Shown here: positions 11,947 through 23,600 of the stretch, one piece after another | How positions within the stretch are numbered: position 1 is the first letter of the stretch | How the letters are laid out: the number at the start of each line of letters is the position of its first letter | Assembly: GCA_030490835.1 (NCBI GenBank) | Contig: CM059971.1 | Span: forward strand, 97,740,595-97,804,594 | Source: Annona cherimola | Lineage: Eukaryota; Streptophyta; Magnoliopsida; Magnoliales; Annonaceae | Length of the DNA: 64,000 nt | Direction: 5' to 3' | Translations under genes and position numbers: made by a program | Notes under the pieces: generated by a model | Told to the model about the DNA's origin: nothing | Databases searched by the model: none | Seen by the model: only the letters and a program-made list of their open reading frames with translations

Positions 11947-12585
11947 TGATGGGATTTTAGCCTATCCCCTTCTTGTGTAGATTAAATAGGAATGATTAAT
12001 CACAGACAATAAATATTGCAAATAATAAGCAATCAAACCACGGGAAAAACACACCACAATTTTTACGTGGAAAACCCCTCTTTACCAAAGGGGAAAAACC
12101 ACGGGACCCAGTCCAGGTAAATCTTCCACTATAGAATAATGGGATTACAACACAATGTCTTCTCTAGTCAAAACTAGAGGATTTCATCATCACAATAATG
12201 ATGGATTTCAATACAGAAATTAATCAAGGGTAGATCTCACCAAATCTGAGATGACGGCAGAATTTTCTCTCTTGATGGCTGGAAGAGATAACTGCCGTAG
12301 AAGCCTTGAGCATATGACGAAAAATCCGGAGCTGCTGCTGCTGCTTCTCTGAAATCTGAGAGGGGAAGAGAGACTCTCTCTCTGACGAAAAAATTCGTCG
12401 CTGCCGAGAGAAGAAACGCTGCCTGGAGAGAAGACGCTGAGAGGAGAAGAGAGAGATGTGATATCTCTCTCTCTCACACGCCGAAAGCAAAAAGGAGGGG
12501 GCAGGTGGGTGAGGCATTATCAATAATGCCAAATGGGTGGGGCCCCCCCCACTTTTGACTTCACGTGGGAGGAACCCACCCAACA
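11947..12585 (-). repeat. 5' LTR of the Copia element
   Basis: 639 bp, matching the 3' LTR except for one base at 12151. It would hold the element's promoter and start of transcription on the minus strand. Confidence 0.96.
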
Positions 12586-12590
12586 TCTCT

Positions 12591-15221
12591 CTCACACACA
12601 CACACACACATCTCTATCATTACACCACATTGAATATGCAAAAGCGCATTGATTACCGCACCTATAATCCTTGTTTATTCTAGTCAAATTTGGTGCCCCC
12701 TCTTTGGGGAGAATAATGATTTTGAGTGTCTCTTTGTTGGCGGTGCATTCAAGAACCAGAAAAAGAGAGTTGATAAATTAGATATAGAGCCAAGTCAACT
12801 AACCAGTTCTTAAACCTCATACGGTGGATTCTAATTTCTGACCGTCCATCTAACTCGAAATTGAAAGAAGGAAAAACCCCATTAAGAAGCAAGATGAATG
12901 GAATTAGTTCTGATTAAGATCCATTAATAACGCCTCCTAGGCAAAATGAAGATAGCTAGCGGAGGTGGGAAATCTCTGGTCACCACAAACCTTTTCAAAT
13001 TCCAATAGAAAAAAAAAAAAAGGGTTGATGTTTGTTTTGACATGGGTGAATAATTCTGTTCTGACCCATGAATATGCTATAGACAGCTTACACCTTTTGG
13101 TTGGTGGCACTTATAATGAAATCACAACAATCATAAAAAGAGAACATTGGGGGTGGGGATTGGGATTGTGGTGGACCATCTTGCTGCCAGAACGAGAATG
13201 GAATGCATATACCCACAGCATTGACTCAAAAGCAAATAAAAATACAGAAGAATGATTGCGGGGGATCATCCACCTCTGTGCATCATCTTTGAGAATTTCT
13301 GGGAGTAGGTCAGCATACATCTGCAATGTAGGTGGTCCTCTTCTTTGTGACAATATTGCTTCTGTAGGATCCTACACCCCTCGGCATCTTTTTCCTTATT
13401 TAAGATAGGGTTTGAAAGGCATTGATGAAGGACCCAAGGGATAAAGCACAAGAAAAAAGCCTTCGATGGTGCCAGCCCCGCCGGATCGAAACATGGGGCC
13501 CAAAACCTGTCTGTGAGCTGCGACCATAGACCGCCTTTGGCTAGGACTATTAAAGGAAGAAAGGCCCTACGAGTAGAAATTAGAAACAGGTCGGTAGAGT
13601 TAAATTTATGATGCAGTGGTATCGGGGCTAGCAGTTGTGGATGTTCATGGAATGCTTAATTGCCTTTGGGGGAAGGAGATCTGTATTTTTCAATGGATTA
13701 GTGAAGCCTAGCCTGAAAGTGAGGAGGGACCTGCTTATCAAAATCACCAAAAGATCTGGTAGATTGGCCTCCACTAATCACGAATAGGAAGAATTTTGTC
13801 TTAGCTACTTTTGATGTTAATTGAAAAGGCAACATGAACAGCTAATGGGGGGAGCCAAAAAAAAAAAAAAACTACAAAGACTGTATTTTTCCACTGATTT
13901 GAGAGAATAATTGAGGCATGCTACTGAAATAGAAAAGGAACACCCACCACTAGATGGATGTGGACTTATGCTACTATAAGAAACATCAACACACTGTACA
14001 AGAAAAAGCAACATGCAACAACTGGTCGTGCATGAATTAACCTCTTGCCAAACCAATCACTTTTCTTGTTTAGCTATCATCATTAATGAGGTGGTAGGTT
14101 TCTGAAATCTAAGCTGCCCTTTTCCTGGTTTTAAAAATTTCCAATATATGAAAGAACTATCTTTTAGATACAAGTATTCACTGTGACAAACATTCGATGA
14201 CCTAAACGTTGATCATGATTCATGCTAATTAGCTGTAAAGCAGACTTCATATAAGTTCTAGTAGTTTTTGTAAATTTGTCATGGAAAGATCTCTCATTAG
14301 GGTAGTATGAGCTTATAATTAATTTTTGATTAGGATGCTAGCAGCTTTTTGTTGTTTTAGCAGATAGCGCGCCATAGTTAGTAATTGCCAAGTGCCAATA
14401 GGAAGACATATTGATCTGATTAACAATAATAACATTTGTCATTTAGATGCCAACATCCACGTCGGTACGTATTGTCTAAAAAGGTTAGGTCCATTGCCCT
14501 ATGTCTAAAACAACCCAAGTATAGAAAGGGTGGTCCACGCCAGCCTGTTCTTGGCCGGTATCATCGGATATCCCATCATTTTCTCTTCGATTGCCCAGCA
14601 GATGAGGAGCAGGACACGATGCATCCCATGATCCCAAGGAATGTCTGTTGATCTGTTCATTCCAGGCCGTGGTTTTTTTTTTTTTTTTTTCCCCTCCTTG
14701 CAGAATTGACCCTGTACGGGCGTTTTTGGCTTCAAAGCTGCGCATTAAGCGGAAAGCTCCGAATCAGAGCTTTCTGTTACAGAATTCTTTTAAAAAAAAA
14801 AAAAAAAACCACTTTTACCACAAAATTTTTGGGTGGAAATCATAATCCCGGCCAAACAGTAAGTTAAAAGCGGACCAAAGAAACACTTTCTGCCTAGCAA
14901 ACGTGAGCCAAACAAATCCTAAGTTTGCAAAATAGCTTATTCTAACCTTCTAAATTTAGGGGTGTGGTAAATCAAACCCTCCGTTAGAAAACACATGTTA
15001 ATATATTTTGTGGATGAAATTGCCCTTACTTACTGTTACAAATAAAATTTTAAGAAACAAATTATAGCACATTTACTGGACATCCAAATGAAAGTGGGGG
15101 CATTTCCATTCAAAAATTTATTTTCCAAGCCGGGGTAATTATCGCCTGCGACTCGCGCAGGTGCTGTGGGAGCTTTGTCTCATTAAGTATGGTTTTTGGT
15201 CCGAAACATGGTAAAGATTAT
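12591..15221. other. Intergenic DNA without a recognised gene
   Basis: A short CT/CA microsatellite follows the Copia element (12586-12612). Frames here reach at most about 100 codons, overlap on opposite strands and resemble nothing I know. Homopolymer A or T runs occur near 13010, 13860, 14675 and 14795. I see no exon chain, RNA gene or clear repeat boundary. Confidence 0.55.
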
Positions 15222-15478
15222 ATCCGTGTGTTTAGGAAGTAATAAAACTTTTAGATAAATTTTTTAAATTAGATACGATATGACGAGTAAGGATAAGGAG
15301 TAAAGAGAATAAAGTTAAAATAAATAAGTTAGTTGTATGCATAATTGTGTAAAAATGATTGAAATATAGGATAGTTGTATTGAAAGTTGTGAAAAAAATT
15401 ATTAAAAATAAGACAGTTATGGAGAGTAAAAGATTTTATAATGAAATTTTTTTATATTTAACAAGCATACCTTAATTG
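15222..15478 (+). repeat. MITE family A, copy 2
   Basis: About 255 bp, starting gtgtgtttaggaagtaataaaac and carrying the family blocks gaataaagttaaaat, aagttagttgtatg and ggatagttgta. The 3' end runs directly into a long G run. Confidence 0.65.

Positions 15479-15479
<1 letters not shown>

Positions 15480-15509
<30 letters not shown>
15480..15509 (+). repeat. Homopolymer run of 30 G
   Basis: Thirty consecutive G bases. Poly-A and poly-T runs are common in this window, but this is the only long G run. It lies exactly at the 3' edge of a family A MITE. It could form G-quadruplex structure; it could also be mis-sized, because such runs are hard to sequence. Confidence 0.9.
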
Positions 15510-15512
<3 letters not shown>

Positions 15513-15995
15513 TGTTGTCCTTGTTGTATTTGGGAGCTCGTGATTTCTTCGGTTGATATTTAGGAACTTGTAATAGTCTTCTTTTGAAAAATTTATAAGA
15601 ATTGTCTCAGTGCTTGATTGTAATATGAGTTGAGATGTGATGTAAAAATACACACAATAGAAAAAAGTGGGTCGTAATTTTGTCAAAAAAATTATTAACG
15701 GCCATTTTTTTATGGAGGCTTCCCTGTGAATATTTAAGAATTTTTTATTGTAAAATTTAAGATTAATTTTCAAATAAATATATAACATTTTTGACAAAAG
15801 AAAACTGATAAAAAATTTGCTACACGAGTAAATATGCCATATCAATGAACTTAGTATTATAAAAGCAAACTTCCCACAAATTTCAAGCTTATTGAGAGGG
15901 ATTTGAAGGGCTTAAATGGGATGGAGAAATATGAAGAGAATGTAACTATGGGTGTGTCTAGCGATAAAAAAAATGTCAAACTAAAACTTTCTAAG

Positions 15996-16268
15996 GTGTG
16001 TTTGGGAAGAGATAAAATTTTTTATGAAAAAATTTTAATATAAAAGTTTTAAAATGAGAAAAAATAATGTGATATAATAGAGATAATGATGAAGAGTAAG
16101 AGAATAAAGTTAAAATAAATAAATTACATGTATGCGTAGTTCTGTAAAAATGATTGAAAAGTAAGGTATTTATATAGAAATAAGTGAATAAATAATTAAA
16201 AAGATATAATAATTATAGAGAGTGAAAAGTTTTAGTTTGATAAGTTTTTTGTTTTACCAAACACCCTC
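15996..16268 (+). repeat. MITE family A, copy 3 (best-preserved ends)
   Basis: About 270 bp with terminal inverted repeats: ggtgtgtttgg at the left and ccaaacaccc at the right. Internal blocks shared by the family are gtgatataatagag, gaataaagttaaaataaata, gaaaagtaaggta and gagagtgaaaagttttag. No coding capacity. I infer a non-autonomous DNA transposon; ends of this type occur in several superfamilies and no target duplication is firm. Confidence 0.7.
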
Positions 16269-16528
16269 TTAATTTAAGACTCTTCACTCTTCACTCTTCA
16301 CAACTATCATATTTTTAATTATTTTTCACATATTCTCATACAACTACCTTATGTGCTAATCATTTTCACACAACTACTCATGCAACTAACTTATTTATTT
16401 TAATTTTATTGTCTTTACTCCTCATTATTACCTATGCTATATCACGTCATTATCTTCAAATTTAAAAATGTTTATACCAAAAACTTTTTATACAACAATT
16501 TTATTACTTTCTAAACATACTCCTACTC
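16269..16528 (-). repeat. MITE family A, copy 4, inverted against copy 3
   Basis: The reverse complement of this segment reproduces copy 3 almost block for block, including gaggagtaaagacaataaaattaa and the aagttagttgcatg motif. It directly abuts copy 3, so the two form an inverted repeat with arms of about 260 bp. Confidence 0.7.
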
Positions 16529-16540
16529 AAACACAATATA

Positions 16541-16938
16541 TATAGGGAAATATTCCAGTGCATGCGACTGCACGGTGCAGTCCATGCACTGTGGGCCCCA
16601 CTTGATCATAAATAGAAAATCCACCCCACCCATTGTATTTAGAATTGTTCACTTTATTAACATACCAATTTTCATCCAAATCCAACATGTGTGTAGTCCC
16701 CATCTTAAAATGGTGCAAAATCAACGTTATAAAATAGTTTAATGTAAATATCAAGTTTAAAGTGGTTTTTTCAATATTTAAACCGTCTAAAGTATGATTC
16801 ATATATGGATAAATGAGTGTATAAAATTTCATTACAATCTAATATGTGTGTATCCATTTTACAGCAGACTGCACCTTAATTACGGTGCAGTCCGACTGCA
16901 CAGGATCGGATCTCATATATATATATATATATATATTA
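16541..16938. repeat. TA-flanked MITE, family E copy 1 (Micron-like)
   Basis: About 390 bp between TA repeats (tatatata at both sides). It aligns along its length with 31627-32020, for example caattttcatccaaatcc and gtggttttttcaatat. Subterminal palindromes (gactgcac/gtgcagtc) lie near both ends. Position inside TA microsatellites recalls the rice Micron elements; that link is an inference. Confidence 0.6.
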
Positions 16939-17216
16939 GAGATGTATTTGGAAAGTAATAAAACTTCTGGGCGAAAAATTTTTGATGTAAAAGTTGTTGA
17001 ATCGGCAAAAAATGATGTTATAAGATAGATAAAATAATAACGTATAAAGAGAATAAAGTTAAAATAGATAGTTTAGTTGTATATATAACTGTGCAAAAAT
17101 GATAAAAAAATAAGATAATTGTATAGAAAAATATGAAAAATAATTTTTAAATATAATAACTACAGAGAATAAAAAATTTTAGTTTGAAAAGTTTTTGTTA
17201 AAAATAAACATGCCCT
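16939..17216 (+). repeat. MITE family A, copy 5
   Basis: Starts gatgtatttggaaagtaataaaac and ends aaacatgccct. It has the shared gaataaagttaaaataga and gataattgtatag blocks and directly follows the TA repeat of the family E element. Confidence 0.6.
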
Positions 17217-19015
17217 AGGAATATAAATAGTTATACTCAAAATGTAAAATGTCATTGAAAATTGAAAATGTTCTCTTGAAAATCGGGAATCTCATCCCGG
17301 TGGAGCCCCTGATATCCTCCCGAATATTTACTTCCAGGTTCCTAATGATAGAATTCTTGCACTTATCAAGACAAACACGAATATTTACTATTTTGCTTGT
17401 ACGTAAGGAAAGGCCATTTTTCAAGGGGGGAAAAAAAAAAAAACAAACGCCACGTAAGCCGCTGCATACGAGATTCCGAACTTCGGAGTCTTAAAAGTCA
17501 CTAACTCAGCATTTAAGTTTGCCATCGGTTATGAGATTGGGATTTTCCTCGAAACATAAAGATTTCCAACGCATCCCATTAATGATGGGGCTATCCACTC
17601 AGAAATATATCCAACCAAATTGCCAGTAATCGTCGCGTATAATGACCGTTTAAGATTTTTTATGTACTTATTTATATTTTTAATGTGTTTAAAAACGAAA
17701 TTAGAATTAAAATTAAAATTTTATGATAATGTCATACCTGTGTAAAGAATCAATGGATTATAAATAACTGAATGGATTCCACTTCTATTATTTTGGCCCA
17801 CTTGATAATTGGTGTAAAGTTCACTTCATCCATATATTATAATACTCTCATCTAACTTCAAAGTCAGGACCTCACGCTTAAGTATCCAATGCAATACTAC
17901 TGATTTAAATATTTAGCTTCATTTATTTAGCCTATAAAGCTCTATCATTTGCCATGGATCATTGCACATGAGCATCGTGTATAAATGTATAAAATAAATA
18001 TGATAAAATGTTTTAATGACGAATATTATTTTAAAATTGTACTTTTAACATAAAACTATTTAAAATATTATTTCTAGAGGGATAAATAATTCTATAAAAT
18101 ATTATTATATTTTTAATAAATATGTGCTTGCATCAAAGCATTTTTCACAATTTATATACATATATATACTCAGGTACATGGGCTGCATGCACATACTTGA
18201 TCGGTGTGAAATTTGCTTTTTGATTAAAAAGTAATGCTAAATAGAATGAATTTTCCGGTGCTCTGTACGGGCCTGTCCATAATAACGAACGGTTTTGGAT
18301 TGCCCAATAATTTATTATCGAACGAAAGCCTCACCAATCAACAATCACTGTATTTATTAGGCCCAAGTCACTATAATTTTCACACCACAAATCGTACAGT
18401 GCACGTTGCAATTTGCCAGCCCTCCTGCTCACCATTTACGCACCAAAATAAATGATGCTACTTGACCCGTTCGTTCAAATCTACCAATGCGTTCCTAGAC
18501 CACCGGCCGCCTCCTGCGTGTGGAGTTAGCCGTTCCGTGAACCTGGACAAATTGAGCGGTGCAATAACGGCTGAGATCTATGGTCCGGATGGCTTCATGA
18601 TTCGGCTCCGTGGTCGGAGCCTTAATCGAACTGCTTTCTTTCTTCGAACCCTTCGTATGTCATTGTACCCATCCCAAGCCTTAATAAAAAAAAAAAAAAT
18701 TTAAGGCTCGTATTTGGTGATTATTTTAGACAGCTTTCAAGCATGTCCAACAACATCAACGGTCCAGATCGTACCAGATCTTTGCCACTTTTGTGACATG
18801 AGTTGGCAGCAGCCACCCACAGGCCCACGACGCACTAACCCACGGGAAGTCAGACGGGTCCGCAAAAATAAATGCGAGCGTTTACGCTTTGCCAGTTTCT
18901 CGGTGTCAGTATGGTTTGGACAGCCGCACCATTCCCCCACTGTGAAATCATAATCTGCACCGTCCATCTGGAACATGCCCAAACCAGCATAGATAGACCA
19001 AATTGTAAAAACGAA
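17217..19015. other. Intergenic DNA without a recognised gene
   Basis: AT-rich DNA with short overlapping frames on both strands. The stretch 18234-18960 is more GC-rich and open on both strands, but it matches no family I recognise and has no plausible splice chain. Confidence 0.5.
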
Positions 19016-19300
19016 GGGTGAGTTCGGGAAAAAAAAATTTATGGATGAAAAGTTTGTGTAAAAGTAATTAAATCGATAAAAAATAATGTCATATTACGCG
19101 GCAAATAATGAAAAGTAAAAAAAATAAAATTAAAATAATTGATTAGTTAAGTGTAAAAAAATAATAGGTTAGTTCTATGAGTTTTTTGCGTAGAAACGAA
19201 TGGAAAGTAAAGTAGTTGTATAAAAAAAATAAAAGAATAGTTAAAAAATATGACAATTATGAAAGTGAAAAATTTTAATTTACTTAAAACAAACAGGCGC
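19016..19300 (+). repeat. MITE family A, copy 6
   Basis: Degenerate copy starting gggtgagttcggga, with family blocks taatgtcatatta and aaaataaaattaaaataa. It is less well preserved than copies 3-5. Confidence 0.5.
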
Positions 19301-19534
19301 GAAACATAGAAATTGGTAGTCCTCAATTACACTGGGTGGTAACTGCCAACTGCAAAGTGAGAAAACAGGTGGATTACGAGAACTTGTCGTCTGACCTGTT
19401 GTAAATTTGTAATTGGATGGATGCTTGTCGCTGCACGGTAATTTATCGTCTAAAGGGTTGTGATGCAACCAGCACGGCCCTCTTGGGCTGAAGCATTTTA
19501 TGACAGATGAGCGATCTGTTAGTTGTCAAAAAAC

Positions 19535-19800
19535 TAATTTACATAAAAAAAATTATTTTTTTTCTTCATACACTTATTTATCTATATGTATTTAATATAT
19601 GAATCAAGTTTTATCAATTTTGAATATATTTATATATTTTTTGAGATTTTTAAACATTAAAATATTCTTATCTTTAAAAATTTTAAAAATATATATACAT
19701 ATGTCTAAAAATGGTATAACTTAATTTATATGTTAAATACACTTAGATAAGTAAATAAACGAAGAAAAAAGTAAAAAAATTATTATAAATGAATTTTTTG
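19535..19800. repeat. Foldback MITE, family B copy 2
   Basis: Two inverted halves meet near 19675. The left has tgtatttaatatatgaatcaag and the right the complementary ttaatttatatgttaaatacac. The outer ends pair through runs of T and A. Confidence 0.6.
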
Positions 19801-20546
19801 AGGTAGGCTAAATAAGACATTTGCTTAACCCAAACTAACAGGATCATTTCTCTTTGTTATCTTATTTATTTATTTATTTTATCTGTTAATTAACTAAACA
19901 AATAATAACATAGTAGTGATTCAATGCATGGGGGCTGCATAGAGCTCTTTTTTTTTTTTTTGTTTAAAATCATTTACATAAATCTAAAGTATTCATTTTG
20001 TTTAACAAATTTTATTTTGTCTTGTTATCAAAAGTAATTTTATTATAAGCATATATTTTATAAAAATAATATCTTTTGGAAATAAAAATATAACTATTAA
20101 TATTAAATATATAGTACATAAAATTTTCAATGAATGAGAATTTTTGTAAAGCAACCCTTTGCTTTTTAATTTTTAAAATCTAAATTATTTAATATTTTTA
20201 TTAGTACGTATTTATGACGTTACAATGTATTTCAATTTTAAAATTTTATGTTTAAAACTTTAACGTTTTAGGAAGTACATCACTACTAAGAATTTAAAAT
20301 CAAAACGTAGTATAAAAATTATAATATATTTGATTCTATTAATTTGATAAATATTATAGATGGATCAGATTTTAAGAAAATAATTTTTTTTTTAAATCAA
20401 ATAGGTGCAAGGATTTTTTTTTTTTTTTTAAAAAAAAACGCAACTGAAAAGCCAACGACTCGTCTCTCAGACAGACAGACGTCTGTTCAAAAACAAAAAG
20501 AGCCAGCAGCAGTAGCATCTCCAGCAGCAAACGGAGGAGGACGACG

Positions 20547-20594
20547 ATGAGGCTGAAGATCAAGAGGCCGCAACGAACGGCTCGCTTGCTTTGA
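20547..20594 (+). CDS. Upstream ORF of 15 codons in the CRK leader
   Basis: An ATG at 20547 opens a 15-codon frame ending TGA at 20592-20594, 20 bases before the kinase ATG. The peptide is basic (MRLKIKRPQRTARLL). It lies in the purine-rich stretch that looks like the 5' leader. If the transcript starts upstream, scanning ribosomes would meet it first. That the transcript includes it is an inference. Confidence 0.5.
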   Translation: MRLKIKRPQRTARLL

Positions 20595-20614
20595 TTTTCC
20601 ACTTATTTACGGAA

Positions 20615-23600
20615 ATGGGGCTCTGCCACTCCATAGCCAATTCACCGGGAGAAACTACCGCATCATCGGAAAGAGATATTCCTTCCTCTGTTCCGAACAC
20701 GGACACGACCATAACCCAGCAACAGCCACAACAACTGCACAAGGAGAAGGATGAGAATAAAGAGGAAGATGCAGATGTCGGAAAGCGGTCGCCTTTCTTC
20801 CCGTTTTACACCCCGAGCCCCGCGAACCGCTTATTCTCAAAGAAATCCCCTGCCCTGAATGGCGGCTCCAACTCGACCCCCCGGCGGTTCTTCAAGCGCC
20901 CGTTTCCACCTCCGTCTCCGGCGAAGCATATAAGGGCGGCGCTTGCTAGGCGGCAGGGGTCCGTGAAGCCGAACGAGACATCTATAGCCCAAGTTGCCGA
21001 GCCGGCGGCGCTGGATAAGAGCTTCGGGTTTTCGAAGCGTTTCGAGAGTAAGTTTGAGATTGGAGAAGAGGTCGGGCGAGGGCATTTTGGTTATACTTGT
21101 GCTGCGACGTTGAAGAAAGGCGAGCACAAGGGGCGGCAGGTTGCTGTTAAGGTCATACCAAAAGCCAAGGTTTGTCTTCTGTTTTTTCTTGCCAATCCGA
21201 ATTTAGAGTTTTTCCCCTTTCTTTAGAAACAATCCACAGTTGGCATTGGTTGATTTCATCGAAATGCCGGCATGCATTTGCACAACAGAGTTTTCTTCAA
21301 AATTTCTGGATTGGCTTTATCAGCGGGTGTATGTTTTTTATTTGCGTTTGCTCACTTTCTACTTTCTGCAGTAGGCTGTTTAAGTATCTGCAATGGTCTA
21401 CACATTTTGTGAAATACGGACATAAGTTTCGTAAGAACATTATTTTTCTTTTATTTAATTTTTTGGGTTTATCAATTTACAACCAAGCACATATCAATTT
21501 TTCGAGTGGTGCTTGATTTTTACGATTCTATTCAATCATTTTTCTGACGGTGATTATGTGTCGTTTCAATTTATGAAAACTGCATATTTTTTAAAATACT
21601 ATTCTTTTGCTCTATTTTACTTTGCATGTGCTTTTGCTACAGTGATTATTTTTTTTCATTTAAAAATAGTATTCTTTGGCTCTATTTTATATCTTTCTCA
21701 ATGATTTCAGAGATCCTTGTTTGGACCCTTTTTCAATTTCTTGGAGGCAAAAAGCATTCCGTATGCATCTGGATGCGTTCTTCTTAATCTCAAAAATCAA
21801 GGTCTTGTGATGTCAAGGTCTTGTGATGTCAAGGTTGCAAGCGATGGATTTGGGATTATTAAAATAACATGTTAAGGCGGCAGACTTTATCTTCTCTCTT
21901 AAGTGACCTTGGCCGTGGTAGCAAGCTAGCTAGATGAGACAACCAACGGAATATTCCCACTTCTCGTGTGGTTCGCATAGATGGGGAAGAAACACTGTAG
22001 TTGCCTATTACCTTGCAAGGAAAGGTTTGACAAAATAAATATCCCCCTCTCTCTCTCTTAAGTAAAAGCTAACTTTCTTTCAAAAGTAGTTGTCTATCTT
22101 TCGTCAAATCATTTAAAACCAAAAGAAAAAGGAAGGCGTAGAAGAATGAAAGAAAAGAAGATGCAGTTGGGTAAATTTAGTGCCTACATTAATTTCCTTT
22201 TTCCTTTTTAGCGTTACTTCTTGAGGGGAATTACTTGTAGCATTCTATGATAACTGAAAATGCGCCAACCATGCTTATCATCTCCATGGATGCCGAGTGA
22301 AAACTCTACATATGCATTTATCTCTTTCATTGCGTTGGTAAACATCCCTTTCTTGCTGGTAAATTAAGGTGCACTTGGAGTGGAAACGAAGAGACTTTTC
22401 CAATTTTCTAGAGGCATCGACAAGGATTGCTTGTTATTCATGTCAGTGGTCCTGTATTTACTGCAAAAGTCTTCTATTTCATTAATGCAACGTATTATCA
22501 ACGTATCATCATTTAGAAAACGTTATTCCGCCACTAATGCAAATAATATGTTCTTTTGAACTCCTCATGAATGTCATCCTTTTTATTTTTATAAAAAATT
22601 TTCTCTTTGTTTTGAGAAATTTTAACTAAAGTTCAAATAAGTCCCACGATTTAAACAATTACTTCAAACGGTTGCTTGAAATCCTGGACCATTTGAAGAA
22701 TATTATTGCTTGACAGTCTTTTTTTCATCTTTCAAAATTGGAAGGTTCTAATTTATAGTTTGTGAGAATTGCACCTTTTTTTTTTTTTTTTTTTCTGAAG
22801 AAAGTGATAATTGCACTGGTCATTGAATTTGATTATTTGATTTGTTCCCATGCGTGCAGATGACCACAGCCATTGCCATTGAGGATGTCAGACGAGAAGT
22901 AAAAATTTTGAAAGCTTTGACGGGACACACAAATCTAGTACAATTTTATGATGCATATGAAGACCATGAGAAAGTTTATATCGTAATGGAGTAAGACTGG
23001 AACTTGAACTTCTGTTTAGAATTTAATTGGTGAACATGTTTTGTCCTCAGCTTGGATTTTGCATATGCCCCATGAGCTGAAGTGTAGTTGAATTTTATTT
23101 TATTTTTTGAGGATGAATTAAGTTGTTGGAGTCCAAGTAAATTCAATAATTTCTTTTTTCCAGTGTGACTAACCAACATAGACTAGAACACATAATATTC
23201 TGTATGTTTTATTGACTCTGGTACTCGTCCATAGCTGCATATCTAACATATATTGTTTATGGAATGTTCCAGGTTATGTGAAGGAGGGGAACTTTTGGAC
23301 AGGATACTGTCCAGGTGATTCTTTGCAGATTATTACACACTCTCTGAGGCATTTCCACCATAATTAGACAATTTTGACCTTGACGTTTTTATTGATTCAT
23401 TCTTTGTGCAGAGGTGGAAAATACTCGGAAGATGATGCAAAAGTTGTCATGATACAAATATTGAATGTGGTAGCTTTTTGCCATCTGCAAGGTGTGGTTC
23501 ATCGTGATCTAAAACCAGAGGTGGAGCCTATGATGCCATTTGTTTTATAATTTTGCCTTGTCTTTAGATCTTTTTGCGATATGCAGTCTGTCAGCTTATG

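Larger units (their letters stand above)
7260..12585 (-). mobile_element. Complete Ty1/Copia LTR retrotransposon, young but pol-disrupted
   Basis: Two 639-bp LTRs (7260-7898 and 11947-12585) with TG...CA ends bound a 4-kb interior read on the minus strand, so the right LTR is the 5' one. The element is flanked by TCTCT on both sides (7255-7259 and 12586-12590), as expected for a 5-bp target duplication, although the target is a CT microsatellite. A tRNA-Met primer site and a polypurine tract are in the right places. Domain order in the interior is Gag with zinc knuckle, aspartic protease, integrase, reverse transcriptase and RNase H, the Copia order. The Gag and integrase look most like the Tork/TNT1 group, which is an inference. 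Two single-base indels break the pol frame. Confidence 0.96.

Noticed and set aside
14436..14745. Overlapping frames on both strands in the 14.4-14.8 kb stretch
   Set aside because: No domain, no splice chain and T/A homopolymer runs within the frame; they look like chance openings.
15510..15845. 111-codon minus-strand frame next to the poly-G run
   Set aside because: AT-rich, low-complexity residues (Lys, Ile, Phe, Asn) and no homology I recognise.
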